Source: Larix sibirica (taxonomy: Eukaryota > Streptophyta > Pinopsida > Pinales > Pinaceae). From it: a stretch of 22,938 nt of DNA. The translations under genes and the position numbers were made by a program. The stretch lies in the NCBI GenBank assembly GCA_004151065.3, contig NWUY0300004364.1:1-22938 (forward strand). The letters run 5' to 3'. Shown piece by piece: positions 9,907-19,959 of the stretch. How positions within the stretch are numbered: position 1 is the stretch's first letter; each line of letters starts with the position of its first letter. The notes under the pieces were generated by a model. It was not told where the DNA came from. It did not search any database and saw only the letters and a program-made list of their open reading frames with translations.

Positions 9907-11400
9907 TTATTCTTCCGACTGTTCCAGCTCTTCTTCAGTAACCAGATTTTCTACAAAAGGTGGTCTCACCTGCTGATTTTCCTGATTTCTTGGATCTCTT
10001 TGCTCCCTTTGTATGTTTTGTGGAGCAAGAGGCCTTCTAAAGTCAGGGTTCCTGATATGACGTTTTGCGGGTTCTCTGGAAATAGGTCTGTTGTCAAGGG
10101 ACAACCTATCCACAAGCTTCGCCATGGTCTTCATCATCTGATCAAATTTTGTGTCCAAGGAGTGGGATGTAGAGGGATAGCATTCTTCTTTACCCTTCTT
10201 CTTCTCAGTTTCATTCTTATGCCTTATTTTTCCAGAAGCCAATAAGTTTTCCTCCACTTCCCCAACATCCTTTATCATCTCAGGAAAGGTTGGAGACCTT
10301 CTTTCTCTCATTAAGAGGGAAAAATCGCTATCAAATGAGTTGGAATAGTGGAGTTTAGCAGCTCCCACAAGGGGTTTGATGTCAATAGGTATGGAATTAT
10401 ACACCCTCATGAACCTAGCATAAAACTCCTGAACATATTCCATATTTCTTTTCTTTAGGTTTTCATACTGGGTCAATATGTGTAAGGGGTTTTACTTATC
10501 TTCCCATATGGACAGAAAGGCTTGTTCAAACCTATCATAACTGGTGATAATTCATGCAGGAATACCTTTCAACCACTTCTTGTCCTATCCTAAGAATCTT
10601 TGGGAAAACAAACTCATTTTGACATCGTCATTATCTACCTCCTCTAGGTCTATGAAATCATTAAATCGGTCTGCATGCTGCTGGGCAGTGAGACCTCCTT
10701 CTCCATTGTATATCACAATGCATTGAGCATAGTGTTGGGGCAGACCATGGAGTTGAGATGAGAGTAATAGAGGAGTGAATATAGCAACCATTTCTCATTG
10801 GGGAATAGGGCTTGAGGCCTGGGCTTATGGGACAATGTGGGAGGCATGGGGAGTAAGGGTACCAACAGTATATCCTGGTGCATAAATGGATGGGATTTGG
10901 ATCTTTGTATCACTAATGATTTCTTCGGGGAAGAGGGAAGGGTTTTAACTGTCGGAAGACTGCAAATTTTCCCAAAGGGACTTTAAGGAATAGGTTTGGA
11001 ATTTCTTATCGTCAAACACCGTTTCACTCAGATTTGTTTTAGATCTAGATATGAACAAGGTATTCTTAAATTTTAAATCAAAAGAGATGATGCCAATACT
11101 CTCATCCTCTTCCTTAGGTAAAGAAAAAGATATCTTTAATAGAGGATTACCTAATTTCGCTTTTTCCTTTTCTTTTCAGAGGATAGGTTCTAGATAAAGC
11201 ACAAATTCTACAAGTTCAGGATCTGGATTGCTTCTAGTGTACACCTTTCATGAAGCTAGGATTCGACCAATGAAGTCTCCTATAGTCTCTTATGGAACCG
11301 AGAACTTTGTCAATGAAGTCGACAAGGAAAATGGTACAACCAACTGGATATCCAAATCTATGTTTTCTCTAAGATTCTGGATCTAATCTTTGTCATTCTT
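9907..11400 (-). pseudogene. gag: gag of the full internal region (degenerate)
   Basis: Gag forms the virus-like particle. The best-kept part, 10476-9907, holds TQYENLKKRNMEYVQEFYARFMRVYNSIP, cut here to motifs: YENLKK, EFYARFMRVYNSIP and SDFSLLMRERR, the plant retrotransposon gag family pattern. Upstream, 10791-10585 gives IVIYNGEGGLTAQQHADRF. Coding similarity to the other gag copy extends to near the PBS (about 11390, LRENIDLD), but with stops near 11300 and 11190 and others. The protein ends SEE at 9907 and shows no CCHC zinc knuckle. The true start codon cannot be set from this copy. Confidence 0.78.
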
Positions 11401-11424
11401 ATCTGGGGTAGATGAACTCTTTTG

Positions 11425-11442
11425 TCCCCAACAATGGTGCCA
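11425..11442 (-). other. Primer-binding site, tRNA-Asp-like, next to LTR B
   Basis: On the sense strand the site begins TGGCACCATTGTTGGGGA. It matches the complement of a plant tRNA-Asp 3' end (as I recall it) at 14 of 18 positions, and all four mismatches are transitions. It is 3 bp (GAA on plus) from the LTR edge at 11446, where a PBS is expected. This fixes the orientation and makes LTR B the 5' LTR of the full internal region. Confidence 0.75.
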
Positions 11443-13112
11443 GAATGATGTCACTCAGGAATTTGGTCTGCGTTGTAGCGGAAGAAATCCTAAGGCAACT
11501 ATTTCAAACCTACTTGTTAGGCTATAAGCTAGCCCTTCCAACGTTAGAGAGGGCTCTCTCTGAAACTTAGTCACTCAAAGGTGACAAAGAAATAGTTTGC
11601 ATACTTAGTTCAATGGCTAGATCTTCTGTAAGGGGGGATTAGAGTTTTTTGGATTTTAAATGGTAAGATCAGAGAGCAAGGTTTCCATTGGGAATGGAGT
11701 CAACTTTAGCATTCATATAACTATCAATGACTGGTTGGAAAGTGATTTAGGGGACAAAGGCAAGATAAATGAGGTTTTTTCCTTCAATAGGATATTAGCA
11801 GTGTGATATAAAAATGGGGAAAACAATCCATTGCATATACATCATATAGCTTAGGATGAATTCTAACAACAACTTTAGAAGAAAAGTGAAATGCTTAATC
11901 ACATGAATTCAGAGCACCAAAAATAAGGTGAATTCTAAATCATCAATTCTCGATCAAACATTTTGAAGCAAAAAACATATTAAATGGAAAAACAGAGAAA
12001 AGAGACATAACGTAGGAAAAACAAACATCTGAACATCATCACATGAATCTCTGGCCCAATCAATTAGTACTTCTACATTGATATTAAATGATTCTGGAAA
12101 AATAATTACAATACCCAAAGTGGTTCTCTCTCAAGTTCGAACCCTTAAAAAATCTAAAACTATGCTTTAAATAAGCTTACAAATAGTTTATGCAAAAATA
12201 CAAAACCCTAATTGCTTTGACTAGTTCTAAAAATGGTAAAATGCTCAGATGTCAAATTTAAACTAAAGTCGAGTGATGGTATCACTGATTGCCTATTTTA
12301 ATAACTATTGGTGAAACTGGACACGAATGCTGATGTGATCCATGTGTCCTTCTTATCTTGAGTTTATTCTGCTCCATGAGAGGTGCTTGAACTCTTAGTT
12401 GGAATTCGTTGGGGTTTAGGTCATTTAACTTCTAGGTTCTTGAATCCTTCCATCCATCATTAATAATAGCCAAAACAAGTCTAATAACTCGAGTTGGAAT
12501 AAAACTGGGAACTTCTGTAGCTTCCTGGATTCAATTGTGACCTTGGGTGTTGTAAATTGTGTTTTCTAGAACTTTCATAGTGCCTGTGGCTCCCTTTTCG
12601 AACTGTGATAACCACAAGATTTATTGCTTGGAAAATATGTTTCATAATAGCCTCCTGAATTTACTATTACATTACCTTCATTATAATGGGTGTGGCCCTA
12701 TCCACTATATGAGATAGCTTGGTTCTTTTGGCCTTCCATACTTAAGAAACTATTCGTGATGCAAAGGAGTTCGTCCAAAACTTTCATAGTGTATCACCAA
12801 ATATGTAGCATGTGGATGTTGTAGAAGTTATGGGAACTTTCATAGCACACCTTCTATTTTTTGGCTCACTCGCGCTACAGAAGTTTTGGAAAATGCCCGA
12901 TTTTTTAGGTTTTGATCATTTGTCTTTGAAAATATTCCTTTAGGAACCCTGGGTAGCTACTTTGGCTTATGCTAATACTGATATACTCCCATGTACCTTC
13001 CTGGGAGCATCTGGTCAGTTTTGGACCATCAAGAATGAAACCCTAGCTAGCAACCTTGGTTTTAGGAGTTTTAAACAGAGATATGTTTTTTGCTTATTTT
13101 AGTTGCATTTCC

Positions 13113-13287
13113 TGAGTTGGCCAAATTTAACTACATTAATGTTTCATCTAACTACCTTTAAAATGTATATTGAACTTGATCACTCTCATATTTCTTTCCT
13201 ACCACAAGTAACCTTTCCAAAAAGGGGAGGGAGGACCTTTATTTCAAAAACCCTAGAACATTATTCACTGCATGTTTGGAGCATACC
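13113..13287. repeat. ~175-bp insertion specific to LTR B
   Basis: LTRs A and C pass from GCATTTC to the GGCCAAAATTTGTG landmark in about 20 bases, while B carries about 175 extra bases between GCATTTCC and CCTATAAGCC. I see no clear target-site duplication or terminal repeats, so it may be a small insertion in B or ancestral sequence lost from A and C. Confidence 0.5.
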
Positions 13288-13325
13288 TATAAGCCACGAC
13301 CAAAACTTGTGATTGGGATAATTTT

Positions 13326-14535
13326 TTAGGATTTAGATAGGAGAGACCACCATTCCATCCAAGCTGCTACATTAGCAAAGAGCTTCAAATTTCCTCCTGA
13401 CCCCCTACTTCTGTATCGCTTCATCTCTTCTTGGAGGGTCCTATTCTTTGTTTGTAGGATATTGTTTCTTAGGTAAATATTTTGCACCTGTAGCCTAAGG
13501 GGACGCCATATCTTCAATATTCTCTTGTTATCATTTAAGCTCTTTTCTATGCAGTATAGTTATTTTTTCAGCACCCCCCTATGATTTCTACTTTCCTCTT
13601 TGGTATGTAGGTTCTCCTCTTTGATCTTTTGAAGCTCTACTTTTAGTTGGTTAACCTCTAAGGCAGCCTCACTTTGGTGTGGAGGAGGAAATCTTTCTGG
13701 GCTCTCATAAGCAGGTTGTATGGGAGAAGAGGGGGAATCTTTAGGTAGTTCCTCTTCCTCTATTTGGATGGGTGGTTGAGAGACCTCGGGCGTTACATTT
13801 GTGGGATCCATATCTCTCACAGCTGACCTGGTGAGAGGTCTTCTTGGTACTGCTATTTTAGTTATTTCTGGTGCAACCTCCACCGTTTTACCCTTCAATT
13901 TCTTGTCCTTGCCCTATGTTTTGATCTTCTTTGCAGGTTCTACTAGTCTCTTCTTGGCCTTTCCTGGTTTTTCTTCTGTGGTTTCTTCCATTCTTAACTT
14001 CCTTTTAGCTCTCTGAGTGCTTGAGTCTTGAGCAATCTCAGACATCCTCTCATTTATTTTGACTGGTTTCTTAAGGCTTGTTATTTTCATCTTTCCCTTT
14101 TCCATGCTGGAAACATGAGATGGGATTCCTCAAGCTTCGACCCTGACCTCTTCCTTTTTATTCTTTTCTCTGTCAGCATTTTTCTTCTTCGGCGTAGGGG
14201 TCAGGGATTCTAGTTCATAGCTTGTTAGAAGAAGGTAAGAGATCCATTCTCTATTTACCTTCTATAATTCTTCCAACACCAGAAGCTTAATTAAGCCAAA
14301 GTGGAATATGTAGTGGTCGTTCTTAGCCTTGTTTAATTGTGCTTTATCAATCATATTCTCTAAAATACTATAGAGGAAGAAGGGTATGTCCATGGGATTT
14401 TACGTAATAAAATGTAACAACAGCCTGAAATGATACCGGTAAGCTGTGTCGTATCGACCTTCACATGTGAATTATTTTTGGATGATCAACAGGAGATCCC
14501 TATATTGCTTGGTGAACCATCCCTTGGGTACGAGA
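13326..14535 (-). pseudogene. LTR-encoded ORF, copy B (N-terminal half deleted)
   Basis: This is the middle and C-terminal part of the LTR ORF. The basic region (KMKITSLKKPVKI, RAKRKLRMEE) is at 14105-13914, and RRPLTRSAVRDMDPTNV, IEEEELP and FPPPHQ follow at 13898-13670. The coiled coil starts with VNQLKVELQKIKEENL and continues to LQTKNRTLQEEMKRYR, with the end WWSLLSKS and a stop at 13326. Frame changes occur near 13910 and 13540. The globular N-terminal part is cut by the 870-bp deletion near 14556. Copy B shows that the coiled coil joins directly to the FPPPH linker, a join that frameshifts obscure in A. Confidence 0.55.
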
Positions 14536-14556
14536 TTGGTGAACCATGCCTTGGGT
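14509..14556. repeat. 21-bp direct repeat at the deletion joint in LTR B
   Basis: TTGGTGAACCATCCCTTGGGT (14509-14529) is repeated with one change at 14536-14556 after a 6-bp spacer. LTRs A and C have a single equivalent. The second copy runs straight into sequence that lies about 870 bp further on in A and C, so this looks like a repair scar of the deletion. Confidence 0.7.
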
Positions 14557-14935
14557 CACATGGTAGCAGGGATAGGGCGCTACGGGATTGTAGGGGACTT
14601 TGGTAGTGGACGCATTCGTCTCTTTCGCTACATAAGTTTCAGCCCTTTCGTAGTGCTTATGGCTTATTTTCTTTTTCTGGCGCTACGAAAGTGTATAAAT
14701 TGGAATGCCACACGACGAGGATATTAGTTAAAGTGGAGGATGATGAATTTAGACTTAATGATACCCAAAGTAGTCCCTTGACCCCCTTGGAGACTTTGGA
14801 GACAAGTGGAAGACAAACCTGACCTGGGTAGATCATCAAGACAATTTAACTCAGGTGTAGGTTTAGGTGATAACACCAACCAAGAGGATTGTACCAAAAT
14901 GTCCCCATAGAGCTGGGGGGAAAGATGGTTATGAT

Positions 14936-14936
14936 N
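14936..14936. other. Ambiguous base (N)
   Basis: This is the only undetermined base in the window. It lies in the poorly aligned 94 bp between LTR B and the gag remnant, so an assembly join or a polymorphism here should be kept in mind. Confidence 0.95.
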
Positions 14937-14994
14937 ATTTGTGGGTTTCAGAAGTTTATATCACTTCAGGCTGAGTATGGTCGAAATCATGGAT

Positions 14995-16470
14995 CTATTC
15001 TTCCAGCCATTCCACTCTTATTCAGTAACCATATTTTCTGCAAAAGGTGGTCTCAACTACTGATTTTCCTAATTTATTGGATCTCTTTTATCTCTTTGTC
15101 TGATTTGTGGAGTAGGAGGCCTTCTAATGTTAGGGTTCCTAATCTGAGGTTCTGGGGGTTCTCTGGAAGTAGGTCTGTTGTCCAGGGATAGCCTATCCAC
15201 AAGCCTCTCCATGGTATTCATCATCTTATCAATATTTTGTCCAAGGCGTGGGATGTAGAGGGATGGATTTCTTCTTTACCCTTCTTCTTCTCAGTTTTAG
15301 CCCTACGCCTTATTTTTCCAGAAGCCATCAAGTTTGCCTCCACTTATCCGGCATTTTTTATCATCTCAGGAAAGGTTGGACACCTTCTTTCTCTTAGCAT
15401 GAGGGAAAAATCACTATCAAAGGAGTTGGGATAGTGAATTTTAGAAGCTCCCACAAGGGGTTTGATATCAGTGGGTATGGAATTATACACCCTCATGAAC
15501 CTATCAAAAAACTCTTGAGCATATTCCATATTGTTTTTCTTTAGGTTTTCATATTGGGTCAGGATCTATAGGGGGTTTTTCTTATCTTCCCACCTGGCCA
15601 GAAAGGCTTGTTAAAACCTATCATAACTAGTGATGCTTCCTGCGGGAATACCTCTGGACAACTTCTTGACCTCTCCTGAGAAGCTTTGGAAAATAACCTC
15701 ATTTTGACATCGTCATCATCTACCTCCTCTAGGTCTATGAAATCATTAAATTGGTCTACATGTTGTTGGGCAGTGAGACCTCCTTCTCCATCATATATCA
15801 CAATGCGTTGGAAATAGTACTGGGGAAGATCATGGAGTTGGGATGGAAGTGATAGGGGAGAGAATCTAGAATCCATTTCACTTGGGGGAACAGGTCTTAA
15901 GTCCCAATCTTGTGGGATAGTGGGGGAGATAGGGGGAGTAAGGGTAGCAGCGGCATATCCTAGTGCAGAAATGGATGGCATTTGTATTTTACTATTGGTT
16001 TCTTCAGGAAAGAGAGAAAGGTTTTTACTGTCGGAGGATTTCAACTTTTCCCAAAGGGAATCTAATGCATAGGTTTGGTATTTCTTCTCATCAAACATAG
16101 TTTCATTAAAAAATGTTTCAGATCTAGATCTGAGCAAGGTATTCTCAAATTTTAAATCAAAAGAGACATTGTCAATAGTCTCAACCTCTTCCTTAGCTAA
16201 ATAAAAAGATCTCTTTAATAGAGGAGTACTTGATTTCACTTTTTCCTTTGATTTTCAGAGGATAACTTCTGGATCAGGCACAAATTTTGCAGGTTCAATA
16301 TCTGGATTGCTTCTAGTGTGCACCTTTCGTGAAGCTAGGATTCACCCAATGAAGTCGTAAATAGTCTCTTGTGGAACCGAGAACTTTGTCAATGAAGTCG
16401 CCAGGGAAAATGGTACAACCAATTGGGAGTCCAAATCTATGTTTTCCCTCAGATATCGGATCTGATATTT
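14995..16470 (-). pseudogene. gag: gag of the short internal region (degenerate)
   Basis: This is the second gag copy of the family. The open stretch 16239-15559 includes LPQYYFQRIVIYDGEGGL, TAQQHVDQFNDFIDLEEV and DDDDVKMRLFS, and the core continues at 15529-15344 with MEYAQEFFDRFMRVYNS and SDFSLMLRERRCPTFPEM. A frameshift lies near 15690. Upstream coding similarity (NIDLDSQLVVPFSLATS) reaches near 16440, interrupted by stops near 16345 and at a TGA near 16258. The TGA is also present in the other copy, so it may be ancestral or mark a non-coding leader. The protein ends WLEE at a TAG at 14995-14997. No zinc knuckle is seen. Pol does not follow. Confidence 0.78.
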
Positions 16471-16503
16471 GTCTTTCTTCTACAGGGCATATGAACTCTT
16501 TCA

Positions 16504-16521
16504 TCCTCGAAAACGGCACCA
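16504..16521 (-). other. Primer-binding site, tRNA-Asp-like, next to LTR C
   Basis: In sense the site starts TGGTGCCGTTTTCGAGGA, 3 bp from the LTR edge at 16525. It matches the tRNA-Asp complement at 14 of 18 positions. Its mismatches differ from those of the PBS at 11425-11442 except at one position, so the two decayed copies together support the same ancestral primer. Confidence 0.75.
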
Positions 16522-17955
16522 GAATGTTGTCACTCAAGAATTTGGTCTGGGTTTTAGTGGAAAAAATCCTAAGGAAACTATTTCAAACCTACTTGTAAGA
16601 CTAGAAGCTATCCCTTCCAACCTCAGAGATGGCTCTCTCTGACAACTCAGACACTCAAAGTTCATAAAGCAATAGGTTGGATAGTTAGTTCAATGGCTAT
16701 ATATTCTGTAAGGGGGAATTAGGTTTTCTTTGGGGGGGTATTTTAAATGGTAATATTAGAGAGAAAGGTTTCCATTGGGTATGGAGTCAACATTTGGGTT
16801 CATATAACTATCAATAACTGGTTGGAAAGTGATTCAAGGGACATAGGAAACATAGATGAGGTTTTTTCTGTCAATAAGATATTACCGGTGTGATATAAGA
16901 AAGGGGAGAACATTCCATTGCATTTAGAGCATCTAGCTTGGGATGAATTCTAACAACAAATTTAGAAGAAAAGTGAAATGCTTAATCACATAAATTCAGA
17001 GCACCAAAAACAGGGTGAATTCTAAATCATCAATTATTGATCAAACATTTTGAAGAATATAACATATTAAATGAAAAACTGAGAAAAGAGACATAACATG
17101 GGAAAAATAGACATCTGAACATCATCACATGAATCTCTGGCTCAATCACTTAGTACTTCTCCATTGATCTTAAATGATTCTGGAAAAGTAAGTACAATAC
17201 CTAAAGTGGTTCTCTATCCAGTTTGAACCCTTCATAAATCTAAAAAATTGCTCTAAATAAGATTACAAACTGTTTATGCAAAAATCCAAAACCCTAATTG
17301 CTTCGACTAGTTCTAAAAATAGTAAATTACTTAAATGTAAAAATTAAACAAAAGTCAAGTGATGGATCCACTGACTTCCTAGTTAAATAACTGCTGATGA
17401 AACTGGATGGAATTTTGTTGTGATCCACGTGTCCTTCTTATCTTGAGTTAATTCTGCTCCATGAGAGGTAGTTTAACTCTTAGTTGGAATCCATTGGGGA
17501 TTAGGTCATTTTTCTTCTAGGTACTTGGATCTTGTCATCCATCATAAATAATAGCCAAAACAAGTCTAATAAGCCGAGTTGGAATAAAACTGGGAAATTT
17601 TGTAGTTTCTTGGATTCAATCGTGACCTTGGGTGCTGTAAAACTGTGTTTTCGATAACTTTCATAACACATCTTTAAATTTTACATAGTCGATGCTACAA
17701 GACTACCTAAAAATGCTTCAGAACTTATATAGTGCTTGTAGCTCCCTTTCAAACCGTTATAACCCTAAGATTTATTGCTTGGAAAATATGTTTCATTACA
17801 GCCTCCTGATTTTATTATTACATCAACTGCATTATAATGGGCATGGTCATGTTCACTATATGTGATATCTTAGCTCTGTTGGCCTGCAAAAATAGTACAC
17901 TTATAGGAACTGGATCTGCTTGATGCCTATTTCAAAACCCATTATCCTAGTGCTC

Positions 17956-17965
17956 ATATTTATAG
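17956..17965 (-). promoter_or_regulatory. Candidate TATA box of LTR C
   Basis: The sense strand reads CTATAAATAT, a good plant TATA consensus, about 380 bp past the LTR ORF stop and 1.43 kb before the sense end of the LTR. The equivalent in A is CTATAAAG (1341-1347); B has lost it. This is a motif-level call only. Confidence 0.4.
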
Positions 17966-18344
17966 AGCTACAAAAAATATACCTTCTATACTTAGGAAAC
18001 TAATCGTGATGCAAAGGAGTCTACCCAAAAATATTGTAGCATACCATCCAATCTGTAGCGTGTGGATGCTGCAGAAATTATGGGAACTTTTGTAGCGCAC
18101 CTTCTGTTTTTGGCTCATTGGCACTATGGAAGTTCTAGAAAATGCCATATTTTTTAGGGTTTGACCACCTCTCTTCAAAACTCTTCCTTTAGCAACCCTT
18201 GGTAGTTACTATGGCTTCTTTTAAGCTTGATATACTCCCATGTACCTTTGTGGGATTTAGGAGTTTTAGACAGAGATATGTGTTTTGTCGTTTTTAGTTG
18301 CATTTCATGTAAGTTGTGGCCAAAATATGTGATTGGGATAAATT

Positions 18345-19959
18345 TTAGGCTTTAAATAGGAGATACCATCATTCCATTCGGACTGCTACATTAGTGAGGA
18401 GCTCCAAATTTTCTCCTGACACCCTACTTTTGTATTGATGCAGTTCTTTTTGGAGGGTCCTATTCTTTGCTTGTAGTAGATGGTTTCTTGGGTAAATATT
18501 TTTCACCTGCAACCTTAGGGGACGTCATCTCTTTAATATTCCTTTTTTTTCATTTAGGCTCTTTTCTATGTGGTATAGTTCTTTTTGCAGCGCTCCCCTA
18601 TACTTTCTACTTTTCTCTTTGATCTATAGGTTCTCTCCTTTGATATTTAGGTTTTCCTCTTTGACCTTTTGGAGCTATGATTTTAGCTGGTCAACCTCTA
18701 AGGTGACCTCATTTTGGTGTGGAGGAGGAAAATTTTCTAATATTTCATGAGCAGGTTGTATGGGAAAAGAGGGGGCATCGAGAGGCAGTTCCTCTTCCTC
18801 TATTTGGATGGGTGATTGAGAGACCTCAGGCGTATCTTTAGATGCAAAATATTTTACATTTGTGGGAACCATATCTCTCACATCTAACCTCATGAGAGGT
18901 CTTCTTAGTACTGCTATTTTATTTATGTATGGTGCATCTCCCACCCTTTTACCATTTGGTTTCTTGTCATTGCCCAAGGTTTTGAGCTCTTTTGCAGGTT
19001 CTACTTGCCTCTTCTTTTTCCTGCCTATTTTTTCTTCTGGTGTTTCTTCCATTTTTAACTTCCTTTTAGCTCCAAGTGCTTGAGTTTTGGGCAATATCAG
19101 CCATCCCTGCCTTTGTTTTTACTGTTTTCTTAGGGCTTGTTATTTCCCTCTTTTTCTTTCCCATGTTGCTAGCATGAGATGGGATTCCTCCAGCTTCACC
19201 ATTGACTTCTTCCTCTTTCTTCTTTTCTCTATTGGTATTGTTCTTCTTAGAAGTAGGGGTCATGGATTCTGGTTCATAGCCTACTAGAAAGAGGAAAGAG
19301 TTCAATTCTCTATTTATCTTTTGTAATTCCTCCAGAACTAAAATATTAATTAATCCAAAGTGGAATATGTAGTGGTCGATTTCATCCTTGTTCGACTATG
19401 CTTTATCTATCATCTTCCCTAAACTATTATAGAGGAAGAAGGGTATGTCCATGGGATTTTTCCCTATAAAATGTAACAACGGCCTGAAATGGTATTGGTA
19501 AGCTGTGTCTTATCGACCTTCACATGTGAAGTATTTTTGGATGATTAGCAGTATATCCCTGTATTGCTTGGTCAGTCATTCCCTGGGTACGCCATTGGAT
19601 AAGTTAGTCTCTTTGTGTTCATCCCTTAGGAAGTGGTCACATTCCGCCATCTAAAATTTTGTGACTTTGAACCATTCTTCCCCGACCCTAGCTATCTTTG
19701 TAGGAGCGACTATCGAGTTGGTATTCACTTCCATCTCCAGTGGTTCGACTCAGGTTTTCCTCCCAATAAAATTCAACACAAAGTCCCTCGCTACATGTTT
19801 ATGATATCCATGTAGCTCTTCACGAAACCTTAGGTAACCTCTACAACTGAAAAAATGGCGTGTTGTGGGGTGAGCATCCAACATCACTGTGTCTGGAGTT
19901 TTGTAGAGAAATACGGCCCCACTCTTCTTCATCTTCTTCATGTCTATTTCAAGATTCAT
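18345..19959 (-). pseudogene. LTR-encoded ORF, copy C (fullest single copy)
   Basis: Read through its lesions, this frame spans about 538 codons from the ATG at 19959 to the stop near 18345. Segments in order: MNLEIDMKKMKKSGAVFLY and LRFREELHGYHKHVARDF at the N-terminus; a helical middle (LLHFIGKNPMDIPFFLY, INILVLEELQKINREL) with several stops at 19300-19750; basic tracts (NMGKKKREITSPKK, RAKRKLKMEE, GRKKKRQVEP); then RRPLMR, IEEEELP and FPPPHQ; and the coiled coil. A TAG at 18675 cuts LTLEVDQLKS-type sequence, and a TGA replaces a Trp codon near the end. Coding-like similarity continues upstream of the ATG (ITTPIFPTSVEKDEVGYW) to a stop near 20050, so the real start may be earlier. The function is unknown. 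Confidence 0.6.

Larger units (their letters stand above)
4942..11445 (-). mobile_element. Internal region of a degenerate Ty3/gypsy (Tat/Ogre-type) retrotransposon
   Basis: This 6.5-kb internal region is bounded by LTRs A and B. In sense order it has a tRNA-Asp-like PBS, gag, protease, extra RNase H, reverse transcriptase, remnant RNase H and integrase. The order RT-RNH-INT is that of Ty3/gypsy (Metaviridae-type) elements, and an additional RNase H is a hallmark of the plant Tat lineage. The pol frame carries more than ten stops and at least four frameshifts, so the copy cannot be autonomous. No intact env-like frame is present between INT and the 3' LTR. Confidence 0.88.
11446..14875 (-). 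mobile_element. LTR B (middle LTR; 3.43 kb, rearranged)
   Basis: This LTR, in minus orientation, starts TGATGTCACTCAGG and ends GTGATAACA on plus. It is co-linear with A and C except for four changes. It has one coiled-coil unit. It has lost about 65 bp near 12740 that hold the TATA-like site in A and C. It has about 175 extra bp at 13113-13287. It has lost about 870 bp near 14556, removing the N-terminal half of the LTR ORF and adjoining U3 sequence. Bases 11446-13100 show no coding signal. Confidence 0.88.
14876..16524 (-). mobile_element. Short internal region (PBS and gag only) between LTRs B and C
   Basis: This 1.65-kb internal region holds the PBS at its right end and one gag copy; pol is absent. 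The 14876-14969 stretch, which includes an ambiguous base at 14936, does not align clearly with the gag-pol junction of the full copy. Bases 14876-14895 (CCAAC then GGAT and TACC) resemble the LTR-proximal end of the full internal region at 4948-4965, which would fit a pol deletion, but the match is short. Confidence 0.75.
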
